From assembly GCA_002399435.1 (NCBI GenBank), contig DHDO01000091.1, forward strand, positions 1 through 17,644: a stretch of 17,644 nucleotides of DNA, in the 5' to 3' direction. Shown here piece after piece: positions 8,001-15,648 of this stretch (position 1 is the stretch's first letter; every line of letters starts with the position of its first letter). Below the pieces are notes generated by a model. That model had not been told where the DNA came from, did not search any database, and saw only the letters and a list, made by a program, of their open reading frames with translations. The position numbers and the translations under genes were made by a program. The DNA is from Firmicutes bacterium UBA4874. Lineage in GTDB: Bacteria > Bacillota > Clostridia > Caldicoprobacterales > DTU083.

Positions 8001-8557
8001 AGGTCTATTCGAATACTGGCGGGCAGTCTTCCAAATCCACTCCAACAGCGGCAGTCGCCAAGTTCGCCGCTTCCGGAAAGAAGATCCGCAAAAAGGATCT
8101 GGGTGCCATGGCCATGAACTACACTTATGTTTATGTAACTCAGATCGCCCTGGGCGCCAATATGAATCAGGCTGTCCGTGCCATTCAGGAAGCAGAGCAG
8201 TATGACGGCCCCTCCCTGATTATCGCATATGCACCATGCATCAATCATGGCATCCGGACCGGAATGGGTACCAGCATACATCAGGAAAAGCGTGCGGTGG
8301 ATTCCGGATACTGGCATCTGTATCGGTACAATCCGGAGTTGAAGGAGCAGGGCAAGAACCCCTTCCAGCTGGATTCGAAGGAACCGAAGGAATCGTTCCA
8401 GGATTTCATCAATTCCGAAGTCCGTTATTCTTCCCTGAAGAGGACCTTCCCGGATGAGGCAGACGAATTGTTCCGGAAAGCCGAGGAGAATGCAAAGGAT
8501 CGGTATGCCGGCTACAAACGGATGGCGGCGGAAGATTACTCAAAGGACAAGGAATAA
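5009..8557 (+). CDS. nifJ: Pyruvate:ferredoxin (flavodoxin) oxidoreductase, single-chain (1182 aa)
   Basis: The enzyme converts pyruvate, CoA and oxidised ferredoxin to acetyl-CoA, CO2 and reduced ferredoxin in the cytoplasm, the central pyruvate step of anaerobes. All domains are fused in the usual ~1180 residues. The N-terminal thiamine-domain half has YPITPSSPMAEHVDEW and the pyruvate-binding stretch TYTASQGLLLMIPNMYK. A two-cluster ferredoxin domain has Cys692, 695, 698 and 702, and Cys748, 751, 754 and 758. The C-terminal TPP domain has GDGWAYDIGYGG and SNTGGQSSKSTPTA. The proximal 4Fe-4S cluster ligands are visible as Cys815, Cys818, Cys843 and Cys1077. AAGAGGAGG lies just before the ATG. 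The gene stands alone with its own promoter and a strong terminator at 8605-8645. No flavodoxin domain is fused at the C terminus, so it is not the NADP-dependent type. Confidence 0.97.
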   Translation: MAKEVKTMDGNQAAAYMSYAFTEVAAIYPITPSSPMAEHVDEWSAHGKKNIFGQKVKVVEMQSEGGASGTVHGSLTAGALTTTYTASQGLLLMIPNMYKIAGELLPAVFHVSARALAAHALSIFGDHQDVMACRQTGFAMLASTSVQEAMDLAAVAHLSAIKGRVPFLHFFDGFRTSHEIQKIETIDYEDIKPLVDYEAIREFRNRALNPNHPVVRGSAQNPDIYFQGREAANKYFEAVPGIVEHYMKEIAKITGREYHLFDYYGAPDAEYVIIAMGSVCDTIDETVDYLMSRGEKVGVVRVHLYRPFSAEHLLKVMPATVKKIAVLDRTKEPGSIGEPLYQDVLHVFYKQEKKPVIVGGRFGLGSKDTTPSQILSVYRNLEQTQPMDGFTIGIHDDVTHHSLPEAEEIDTTPEGTISCKFWGLGSDGTVGANKSAIKIIGDHTDLYAQGYFSYDSKKSGGTTVSHLRFGKKPIKSPYLVTAADYIACHNKSFLYQTDVLAGVKQDGIFVLNCPWTESELEEKLPASVKRTIAQKNLDFYVIDAIKIASEVGLGNRINMVMQSAFFKLATVIPLDDAVKYLKESIVTNYGRKGQKIVDMNNKAVDQGINALKKVHVPKEWANIGEEAPKENSDEPEYIRNIQTPMARLEGDDLPVSTFTESHMEDGTFPTGTTAYEKRGIAVNVPEWQIDKCIQCNQCSFVCPHAVIRPYLLNEEEQKKAPETFEMKKPLGRGMEGLQYRVQVSPLDCTGCGNCANICPAPGKALIMKNADEQIEKQCDNAAFATTITEKSGLLSKFTVKGSQFSTPLFEFNGACPGCGETPYIKLLTQLFGDRMMIANATGCSSIYGASAPSIPYTVNQQGKGPAWANSLFEDNAEFGYGMFLGVKHIREKLADLMQEGLKGDYSDDLKNAFQGWLDARDDGEKSKDASAKLLEVIGKEADRKDPVIAEILDKKSYLIKPSQWIVGGDGWAYDIGYGGLDHVIASGENVNILVLDTEVYSNTGGQSSKSTPTAAVAKFAASGKKIRKKDLGAMAMNYTYVYVTQIALGANMNQAVRAIQEAEQYDGPSLIIAYAPCINHGIRTGMGTSIHQEKRAVDSGYWHLYRYNPELKEQGKNPFQLDSKEPKESFQDFINSEVRYSSLKRTFPDEADELFRKAEENAKDRYAGYKRMAAEDYSKDKE

Positions 8558-8604
8558 GCGGGATCCTTTGATGATGGAAGCTGTTTCAGATTTATAAAGG
8601 TAAC

Positions 8605-8645
8605 AAAAAGGAGTATTCCCTTTGATTCGGGAATACTCCTTTTTT
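8605..8645. terminator. Perfect bidirectional Rho-independent terminator
   Basis: AAAAAGGAGTATTCCC (8605-8620) and GGGAATACTCCTTTTT (8629-8644) pair without mismatch over 16 bp around an 8-nt loop. Both strands end in a T-run, so it serves PFOR on the plus strand and the small DUF3787-like gene on the minus strand. Confidence 0.92.
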
Positions 8646-8655
8646 GTGTGCGTTT

Positions 8656-8724
8656 TGTTACTTGTTACCTGTTACCTGTTATCTGTTATCTGTTATCTGT
8701 TACCTGTTACCTGTTACTGTTACT
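8656..8724. repeat. Heptanucleotide tandem repeat (TGTTAYC)n, about ten units
   Basis: Units are TGTTACT, TGTTACC or TGTTATC: eight exact 7-mers from 8656 to 8711, then a 6-base unit and a final 7-mer. Variants are ordered symmetrically, with the TATC units in the middle. On the minus strand the array begins at the stop codon of the small gene at 8720-8887, so it forms that gene's 3' untranslated region up to the terminator. Confidence 0.9.
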
Positions 8725-8887
8725 TCTCATTGGAGTCTACATATTTCTTGGAATTGTCTACCTCTGACTGACTGGGCCTATGGACCCGGGTGATAGGTTC
8801 CAGACTCTCTATGTTGGCCCAGGAAGCAGTATCGTGCTTTTCAACTGGTTCTCTGTAATATTTTGGTTTGTTTGTTTTTTTCATCAT
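8720..8887 (-). CDS. Small DUF3787-like protein (55 aa)
   Basis: Reading the minus strand from ATG at 8887 gives a 55-residue hydrophilic protein. It begins MMKKTNKPKYYREPVEKHD, contains TASWANIESL and ends KKYVDSNEK. From memory, the pattern of basic N-terminus, HDTASWAN core and terminal YVDSN-K matches the DUF3787 family of short clostridial proteins, whose function is unknown. An excellent Shine-Dalgarno AAGGAGG lies at 8896-8902, 8 bp before the start. It has no membrane segment and no cysteines. It converges on PFOR and shares its terminator, but coregulation is not implied. The stop TAA lies in the first unit of the 7-bp repeat. That this is a gene is well supported by the ribosome site, protein-like sequence and terminator. 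Confidence 0.8.
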   Translation of the reverse strand: MMKKTNKPKYYREPVEKHDTASWANIESLEPITRVHRPSQSEVDNSKKYVDSNEK

Positions 8888-8986
8888 GGCTTCGTCCTCC
8901 TTTTGGTTCCTTGTTTCATCCCGTTCGCATATGCCAATGCTGCAGTCTTTTCGTGTTTTCCACTTCGGTATGTTACACCGGGATCA

Positions 8987-9004
8987 CTTTTATTGTGATA
9001 AAAG
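8987..9004 (-). promoter_or_regulatory. Palindrome at the predicted transcription start of the DUF3787-like gene
   Basis: CTTTTAT (8987-8993) and ATAAAAG (8998-9004) form a perfect 7-bp inverted repeat around TGTG. On the minus strand it lies right downstream of the predicted -10 and so at or just after the start site. It could be an operator or a 5' hairpin. Confidence 0.4.
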
Positions 9005-9010
9005 CCTGCT

Positions 9011-9039
9011 AAAATATATTCTTCAATTTTACCTGACAA
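9011..9039 (-). promoter_or_regulatory. Likely promoter of the DUF3787-like gene
   Basis: On the minus strand TTGTCA (9034-9039), a 17-bp spacer and TATTTT (9011-9016) give a reasonable sigma-A promoter. The leader to the ATG at 8887 would be about 115 nt. Confidence 0.5.
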
Positions 9040-9138
9040 TTATACATACCCCGTGACGAACGTTGCAAACATCAGAGAGTTGGGGAATCTTCCAAAAAAT
9101 TTCGCATAGCTCCGAAGCAATCGAAGCAAGCAGACGAC

Positions 9139-10313
<1,175 letters not shown>

Positions 10314-10384
10314 AGTGCAAAATAGGCCCATAAAGAATGCGATCCAGTGTTTTCTTTCTGTCAATTTGGTTATCCATTAAGAGG

Positions 10385-10444
10385 ATGGAGATGAACCGGA
10401 CAGCATATAAGGAAATGGAGATGAACCGGACAGCAAATAAGCTA
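10385..10444. repeat. 30-bp imperfect tandem duplication between mnmA and the ZIP gene
   Basis: Units 10385-10414 and 10415-10444 share their first 21 bases (ATGGAGATGAACCGGACAGC and one more) and differ at a few later positions. The period is a multiple of three. The frame reads MEMNRTAYKE then MEMNRTANKLR and stops at 10448-10450, a 21-residue peptide. Each copy carries a GGAG followed directly by ATG. I see no convincing evidence that it is translated. Confidence 0.7.
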
Positions 10445-10503
10445 AGATAGAAAAATAAAGGACAGAAGAAAGAAGACAGCAGGGAGAGAACGGAGGAGAT
10501 ATT

Positions 10504-11385
10504 ATGGATCAAAATGTATTGACAGCATTGATGATGTCGCTTTTTGCCGGGCTTGCCACCGGAATTGGCGGCGCCATTGCCTTTTTTGCAAAACGCACCA
10601 ATAAAAAGTTCCTGTCGGTTGCCATGGGATTTTCGGCAGGGGTTATGGTTTATATCTCATTTGTGGAGTTGTTTTCCCAGGCTCAGGATGCCCTGACGGC
10701 CGAGCTTGGAAACAAGCCTGGTTCGTGGGTAACGGTGGCCTCCTTTTTCGGAGGCATGCTCATTATTGCACTGATTGACAAGATGGTGCCGGAAGCGGAA
10801 AACCCCCATGAAGTGCATACTGTGGAAGACATTCATGAGGCGGAGGATGCGCATGAAGCGGAAGTCGCACGGGAAGCAGAAGTCGCACAGGAAGCGAAGG
10901 GAATTCCGGGGCAGGAATCCGAACAGGAAAAGGAAAACATGCTGTTGCGGACCGGGTTGCTGACCGCACTGGCCATTGCCATCCATAATTTTCCGGAAGG
11001 GTTTGCCTCCTTTATGTCCGCACTGCGGGACCCTGGCGTGGGGGTCGGAATTGCCATCGCCATTGCCATTCACAACATCCCGGAAGGTATTTCCGTTTCC
11101 ATGCCGGTTTACTACGCCACCGGCAGCAGATCCAAGGCTTTTGTTTATTCCTTTTTGTCCGGGCTCACGGAACCTATCGGCGCTCTTCTTGGCTATCTGA
11201 TCCTTGCCCGGTTTATGTCCGAAACCTTGTTTGGCATTGTCTTTGCAGCAATCGCAGGCATTATGATATTTATCTCATTTGATCAGCTGCTGCCCACCTC
11301 CGAGGAATATGGGGAGCATCACCTGGCGATTTACGGATTGATCTCGGGCATGATTGTCATGGCCATCAGCCTGCTGTTGTTCTGA
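10504..11385 (+). CDS. ZIP family metal (zinc) transporter, ZupT-like (293 aa)
   Basis: This is an inner-membrane divalent-metal importer of the ZIP family, most like ZupT/GufA-type proteins. About eight hydrophobic segments are seen. The metal-site motifs are HNFPEG (161-166) in the fourth and HNIPEG (190-195) in the fifth helix, both intact. Between the third and fourth helices lies a long charged loop (about residues 97-147) rich in His and Glu. It includes four tandem hexapeptides at 111-134 (HEAEDA, HEAEVA, REAEVA, QEAKGI), which makes the protein somewhat longer than typical ZupT. Such loops bind metal in several transporters, so a sensing or capture role is plausible. The start ATG follows CGGAGGAG. 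It probably has its own promoter and ends at the hairpin at 11407-11430. Zinc is the likely substrate, but iron or manganese cannot be excluded. Confidence 0.92.
   Translation: MDQNVLTALMMSLFAGLATGIGGAIAFFAKRTNKKFLSVAMGFSAGVMVYISFVELFSQAQDALTAELGNKPGSWVTVASFFGGMLIIALIDKMVPEAENPHEVHTVEDIHEAEDAHEAEVAREAEVAQEAKGIPGQESEQEKENMLLRTGLLTALAIAIHNFPEGFASFMSALRDPGVGVGIAIAIAIHNIPEGISVSMPVYYATGSRSKAFVYSFLSGLTEPIGALLGYLILARFMSETLFGIVFAAIAGIMIFISFDQLLPTSEEYGEHHLAIYGLISGMIVMAISLLLF
10834..10905 (+). repeat. 18-bp in-frame tandem repeat in the ZIP loop
   Basis: Four 18-bp units encode (H/R/Q)EA(E/K) hexapeptides. Units two and three differ by little, which suggests recent duplication. His occupies the first place in the first two units and is replaced by Arg and Gln in the next two. 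Confidence 0.75.
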
Positions 11386-11406
11386 CAAGCTTTGGCTTTC
11401 TGCTTT

Positions 11407-11430
11407 AGGGGAGACGGGCTCTCCTGTTTT
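11407..11430 (+). terminator. Terminator of the ZIP transporter gene
   Basis: AGGGGAG (11407-11413) pairs with CTCTCCT (11419-11425, one G-T) around ACGGG, followed by GTTTT. It lies 22 bp after the ZIP stop. The reverse strand lacks a T-run, so it does not clearly terminate the converging gene. Confidence 0.6.
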
Positions 11431-11455
11431 GTATGAATCTGTTTTTCGGAGCCTG

Positions 11456-12118
11456 TCACCAGCGGTTTTTCCGGGATGCATCACGGAACCGCTTTCGATT
11501 TTTGTAGGTGATCCGGCGAAGCTTCAGGCTCCGAATCAGGTCCGGTCCAAAGAAAACAAGGTAGTTGACGATGGAAGCAGCGGCACTGAGTTTCCAGGGC
11601 AGCGGATAGTACAGGATGGAAAATGCAAGGAACGCCCAGTAGGCCCAGCCGATGTACCTGACCTTGATCGGAAGGATGAAGAACAGAAGGACTTCAAAGT
11701 TGGGAAACAAGTAGGCAAACGCCAGGAACAGGGATAGGTTCAGGTGTTCGGATGTAACCAGACTGTCGCAGATAAAAGCTGTGGCAATGGTGCTGAGTAC
11801 GCCGATCAGGTAATACAGGTTAAAGCGGAAACTGCCCCATTGATGTTCCAGATTACTGCCGACAATATAGTAAAGGTACAGGGTAAACAAAATCTGGATG
11901 GGGCTGGTGGTGGAAGGCAGAAACAAAAAGGTAACCAGGCGCCATATTTCTCCATGCAGAACCCTGGACGGAATCAGCGCAAATTTGCCGTACAGGTTGC
12001 TTTGCGGCACCAGAAAAGTGGTAACAAATACGACGGCGTTCAATATTACAATGTATAACATCAGATCCTGAATGGAATATCGCCCGAACTTTCTTTCCAG
12101 CTTTTGAATCCATTTCAT
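11456..12118 (-). CDS. Rhomboid-fold membrane protein, apparently non-catalytic (220 aa)
   Basis: This is a polytopic membrane protein with about six hydrophobic segments and a basic C-terminal tail (TYKNRKRFRDASRKNRW). The early part, EIWRLVTFLFLPS then GSNLEHQWGSFRFNLYYLIG, matches the first half of rhomboid proteases (WR-x-VT, G-x-LE-x-x-WG). The catalytic Ser motif GxSG and the catalytic His are absent. Where they belong the sequence reads LNLSLFLAFAYLFPN and FLAFSILYYPLP. It therefore resembles Derlin or iRhom-type pseudoproteases, which bind membrane clients without cutting. The start is the ATG at 12118, with AGGAG (12126-12130) 7 bp upstream. An upstream ATG at 12133 overlaps that site. 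It converges on the ZIP gene and diverges from ileS. Rhomboid-fold membership is fairly sure; its job is unknown. Confidence 0.8.
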   Translation of the reverse strand: MKWIQKLERKFGRYSIQDLMLYIVILNAVVFVTTFLVPQSNLYGKFALIPSRVLHGEIWRLVTFLFLPSTTSPIQILFTLYLYYIVGSNLEHQWGSFRFNLYYLIGVLSTIATAFICDSLVTSEHLNLSLFLAFAYLFPNFEVLLFFILPIKVRYIGWAYWAFLAFSILYYPLPWKLSAAASIVNYLVFFGPDLIRSLKLRRITYKNRKRFRDASRKNRW

Positions 12119-12202
12119 GCAATCACTCCTCATTAGTCGATCCTGCTTCTCTTATGATCTTACTTTCTTTACCGGATATCGGCGAGTATGATCCTGCCTA
12201 TT

Positions 12203-12231
12203 ATTCTACGATAGAATGCCATTTTTCACAA
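12203..12231 (-). promoter_or_regulatory. Promoter with overlapping palindrome for the rhomboid-like gene
   Basis: On the minus strand TTGTGA (12226-12231), a 17-bp spacer and TAGAAT (12203-12208) form a good promoter. The -10 is half of a palindrome, ATTCTA-CGA-TAGAAT (12203-12217), which could be a repressor site. Confidence 0.55.
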
Positions 12232-12369
12232 CAGCGAACTTTTTAAGTTTTTACGCACATCCAAAAAGCGTAGAATATTTTTGGCTACACCATCTCATCA
12301 AAAGAAGTTATCATATTCCCATATATTATAGAAGATTGAATGCTTTTTACAAAAGGTGTTAAAATGGAA

Positions 12370-12398
12370 TTGACAAAATTTCCGCTTTATTGTACCAT
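12370..12398 (+). promoter_or_regulatory. Probable ileS promoter
   Basis: TTGACA (12370-12375), a 17-bp spacer and TACCAT (12393-12398) place the transcript start near 12405, leaving only about 75 nt before the leader terminator ends. Confidence 0.6.
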
Positions 12399-12419
12399 AA
12401 AACACAAAAGAATAGGAAA

Positions 12420-12487
12420 AGGCGATGAAAAGGACAGTACCGCGCGGTAATTTTCGTCCCTTGGCAAGAGCCGGGGGATTTTTATTT
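12420..12487 (+). promoter_or_regulatory. T-box-like ileS leader, apparently lacking the specifier stem
   Basis: The leader holds GTACCGCG with ACCGCG at 12439-12444, then CGTCCCTT and a terminator, which is the order of the 3' half of a T-box riboswitch. Before it, GGCGATGAAAAGGACAGTA resembles the beginning of a T-box Stem I. Two things are missing. The TGG that pairs with the tRNA acceptor end reads CAG, and there is no room between promoter and ACCGCG for Stem I with an Ile codon. GGAC (12432-12435) can still pair with GTCC (12456-12459) as a competing hairpin. It is read here as a deleted or degenerate T-box. Confidence 0.6.
12456..12487 (+). terminator. Leader terminator upstream of ileS
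   Basis: GTCCCTTGGC (12456-12465) pairs with GCCGGGGGAT (12470-12479) over ten positions (three G-T) around AAGA. A T-rich tract follows directly (12479-12487). It lies 57 bp before the ileS start. Confidence 0.8.
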
Positions 12488-12543
12488 AGAGAGAAATCTT
12501 TTGGCAAGCGGGAAAAAGGGGCAAGCGAAAGGAATGGATCAAA

Positions 12544-15500
12544 ATGGAGAAGTTCAGGGCATTATCCAGTCAATCGGTCAGTGACAATGAAAAAAGGATC
12601 TCGAAGTATTGGGAGGAAATCCACGTACTGGACAGGAGTATCGAGACCAGGGAGGGCGGGAAACCTTTCGTTTTCTATGAGGGACCGCCTACTGCCAATG
12701 GGCGTCCCGGCATTCATCATGTGCTTGCCAGGACACTGAAGGATTCCGTTTGCCGCTACAGGACCATGAAGGGCTGTCAGGTCCGGCGGAAAGCCGGATG
12801 GGATACTCACGGTCTGCCGGTGGAGATCGAAGTGGAGAAGAAGCTGGGTCTGCACAACAAACGGGAAATCGAAGAGTATGGCATTTCTGCCTTCAATCAA
12901 AAATGCCGGGAGTCCGTATTCGAATACGAGTCCCTTTGGCGTGAGATGACGGAACGGATGGGCTATGAAATTGACATGGATCATCCCTATATCACATTGG
13001 ATAACAACTATATCGAGACCGTGTGGTGGATCCTGGACCGGCTCAATAAGGAAGGGCTGATCTATGAAGGGCACAAGATCCTTCCTTACTGTCCCCGCTG
13101 CGGCACCGGCCTGGCTTCCCATGAAGTGGCACAGGGCTATGAGGAGATCAAAACCACGACAGTGTATGTCAAATTCAAGCGGAAGGATGCCGACGAATAT
13201 TTCCTGGTATGGACCACGACGCCGTGGACCCTGGCTTCCAATGTGGCCCTGACCGTGCACCCGGATGCGACGTATCAGAGGGTCCGGTTTGAAGGAACGG
13301 TTTATTATATTGAAAAGCATCTGGCCCCCCGGGTTCTGGGCGGAGAGTACGAGGTCCTGGATGAGAGAAAGGGCAAGGATCTGGAATACATGGAATATGA
13401 GCAGCTGATGCCCTTTGTTTCAACCGATAAAAAGGCCTTTTATGTCACGGTGGCGGATTATGTTACCACGGAGGACGGCACGGGGATTGTGCATACGGCG
13501 CCTGCTTTCGGGGAAGACGATTATCAGACCGGGAGGCGATACGGCCTGCCCGTTTTACAGCCTGTGGACGATTCCGGAAAATATACCTGTACCCCCTGGA
13601 AGGGCATGTTTGTCATGGATGCGGATCCAATGATCATAAAATGGCTGGCGGAAAGCGGCAAGCTGTTCCGAAAGCAGAAAATGGTGCACAATTATCCGCA
13701 TTGCTGGAGATGCCATACTCCGCTGCTTTACTACGCGAAGCCCAGCTGGTATATTGAGATGACCAGGCTCCGGGACCAACTGATCAAAAACAACAACGGG
13801 GTGGACTGGTATCCATCTTTTGTCGGGGAAAAACGGTTTGGGAACTGGCTGGAGAACCTGAACGACTGGGCCATTTCCCGGAGCCGGTATTGGGGAACTC
13901 CCCTGAATATCTGGCGCTGTGAATGCGGCAATACCACCAGTGTTGGTTCCCGCAGGGAACTTACGGAGCGGGCTGTGGAGGATATCGACGAGTCCATTGA
14001 TCTTCACCGGCCCTATGTGGATGATGTTCACCTTGTCTGCGACAAATGCGGCAAAACAATGACAAGGGTAAAGGATGTCATTGACTGCTGGTTTGACAGC
14101 GGCTCCATGCCCTTTGCCCAGCAGCACTATCCCTTTGAGCACAAGGAGGATTTCAACAAATTGTTCCCGGCGGATTTTATCTGCGAAGGAATTGATCAGA
14201 CCCGCGGGTGGTTCTATTCCCTGCTTGCCATCTCCACCTTTGTCACCGGAAAAGCTCCCTATAAATCGGTATTGGTCAATGATCTCATATTGGATAAGGA
14301 AGGCGCCAAGATGTCCAAATCCAGGGGCAACACGGTGGATCCCTTTGATTTGTTTGACAAGTACGGGGCGGATACCCTGCGCTGGTATCTGCTGTATGTC
14401 TCCCCGCCCTGGACACCGACGCGATTTGATCTGGACGGACTGAGGGAAGTGCAGAGCAAATTTTTCGGAACCATAAAGAATGTCTATAACTTCTTTACCC
14501 TGTATGCCAACACGGATGGGGTAGACCCCAGAGAGTTTTTTGTTCCTTATGAGCAGAGGCCGGAGATGGATCATTGGATCCTGTCCCGGTTCAACAGTCT
14601 GCAGGCCTCCGTGGAAGCCGATCTGGAGAAGTATGACATGACCCGCGCCATCCGCAGGATGCAGGACTTTGTCAATGAAGATCTTTCAAACTGGTTCATC
14701 CGCCGGTCCAGAAGGAGATTCTGGGCACCCGGATTAACGCAGGATAAAAAGGCAGTTTACAATACCACCTATGAGATATTGGTGAACTTTGCGCAAATGA
14801 TAGCGCCCTTTGCACCATTTCTTTCCGAGGAGATTTATCGGAATCTGACCGGGGAGCTTTCTGTACATTTGAGTAAATACCCAACGGCAGATCCGGAGCA
14901 GATCGATCCGGATCTGGAGGAGACCATGGATTTGGTCCGCAGTCTGGTGGCACTGGGCAGGGCGTCCAGGGAATCCGCCCGCATCAAGGTACGTCAGCCG
15001 ATTCGGGAGATTCTGGTGGACGGGAAATACGAATCCCGGATTGCCCATCTGGTGCCGTTGATCCGGGAAGAGCTCAATGTGAAGGAAGTTGTTTTTGCCA
15101 AAGACCTGAAAGAGTATATGGACTTCCGGATGAAGCCGAACTTCAAGGTGGCAGGACCGGTTCTGGGCAGCCGGATCAAGTTGTTTTCCAAAGCCCTGGC
15201 CGCCATGGATGCGTCCGATGTGGCACCCAGGCTGGAAGAGGGAGAGACCATGACCGCAGTTCTGGACGGTGAGGATTACCCAATCAGTAAGGAAAATGTG
15301 CAGATCACCATATCCGCCAAAAAGGGATTCGATATTGCTGCGGAAAACAATCTGTTTGTTGTCCTGGATACGACTCTGACTCTGGATCTGATTGACGAAG
15401 GCCTGGCCAGGGAGCTGGTTTCCAAAGTCCAGCAGATGCGGAAGAACAATGGCTATGAAGTGATGGATCATATCCGGATCATGCTGAACGCGGATGACGC

Positions 15501-15648
15501 CGTGCGGAAAGCTGTGGAGGGCCACAGGAAGTTTATCATGAAAGAGACGCTGGCTCTGGAAATGGAATGGACAGAGGATTCCTCCGCGGAAAAGTTTGAC
15601 TTGAACGGCCATACGACGGGGATCCGGATAGAGAAAAGGATTGGATAA
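12544..15648 (+). CDS. ileS: Isoleucyl-tRNA synthetase, type 2 (1034 aa)
   Basis: IleRS charges tRNA-Ile in the cytoplasm. The class I core is clear: the first signature reads PGIHH (residues 55-59) in place of canonical HxGH, and the second is KMSKS at 589-593. The CP1 editing domain carries WTTTPWTLASN and GTGIVHTAPAFGEDD. The anticodon-binding region and a C-terminal domain ending GLARELVSKVQQMRKNNGYE follow. Length and motifs fit the eukaryote-like type-2 IleRS rather than the ~920-residue type 1. Known from the family: type-2 enzymes resist mupirocin, and the swapped GXHH signature has been linked to very high resistance. AAGGA lies 10 bp before the ATG. A degenerate T-box leader precedes it and a terminator follows at 15763-15791. 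The stop codon lies in the first unit of a 17-bp repeat. Whether a second, type-1 ileS exists elsewhere cannot be seen. Confidence 0.96.
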   Translation: MEKFRALSSQSVSDNEKRISKYWEEIHVLDRSIETREGGKPFVFYEGPPTANGRPGIHHVLARTLKDSVCRYRTMKGCQVRRKAGWDTHGLPVEIEVEKKLGLHNKREIEEYGISAFNQKCRESVFEYESLWREMTERMGYEIDMDHPYITLDNNYIETVWWILDRLNKEGLIYEGHKILPYCPRCGTGLASHEVAQGYEEIKTTTVYVKFKRKDADEYFLVWTTTPWTLASNVALTVHPDATYQRVRFEGTVYYIEKHLAPRVLGGEYEVLDERKGKDLEYMEYEQLMPFVSTDKKAFYVTVADYVTTEDGTGIVHTAPAFGEDDYQTGRRYGLPVLQPVDDSGKYTCTPWKGMFVMDADPMIIKWLAESGKLFRKQKMVHNYPHCWRCHTPLLYYAKPSWYIEMTRLRDQLIKNNNGVDWYPSFVGEKRFGNWLENLNDWAISRSRYWGTPLNIWRCECGNTTSVGSRRELTERAVEDIDESIDLHRPYVDDVHLVCDKCGKTMTRVKDVIDCWFDSGSMPFAQQHYPFEHKEDFNKLFPADFICEGIDQTRGWFYSLLAISTFVTGKAPYKSVLVNDLILDKEGAKMSKSRGNTVDPFDLFDKYGADTLRWYLLYVSPPWTPTRFDLDGLREVQSKFFGTIKNVYNFFTLYANTDGVDPREFFVPYEQRPEMDHWILSRFNSLQASVEADLEKYDMTRAIRRMQDFVNEDLSNWFIRRSRRRFWAPGLTQDKKAVYNTTYEILVNFAQMIAPFAPFLSEEIYRNLTGELSVHLSKYPTADPEQIDPDLEETMDLVRSLVALGRASRESARIKVRQPIREILVDGKYESRIAHLVPLIREELNVKEVVFAKDLKEYMDFRMKPNFKVAGPVLGSRIKLFSKALAAMDASDVAPRLEEGETMTAVLDGEDYPISKENVQITISAKKGFDIAAENNLFVVLDTTLTLDLIDEGLARELVSKVQQMRKNNGYEVMDHIRIMLNADDAVRKAVEGHRKFIMKETLALEMEWTEDSSAEKFDLNGHTTGIRIEKRIG

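Noticed and set aside
4967..8317. Very long open frame on the minus strand opposite PFOR
   Set aside because: It mirrors the codon bias of PFOR, lacks any recognisable domain, and the plus strand encodes an unmistakable enzyme with all cluster cysteines.
8780..9056. Plus-strand hydrophobic frames between PFOR and mnmA
   Set aside because: They are opposite the DUF3787-like gene and its promoter region, have no ribosome sites, and their Phe/Val-rich character is what complementing a Lys-rich gene gives.
12425..12739. 104-residue frame starting in the ileS leader and overlapping ileS
   Set aside because: It runs through the T-box-like element and terminator, and overlaps ileS by nearly 200 bp in another frame with no recognisable domain. 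A fair purine-rich site upstream is explained by the T-box-like sequence.
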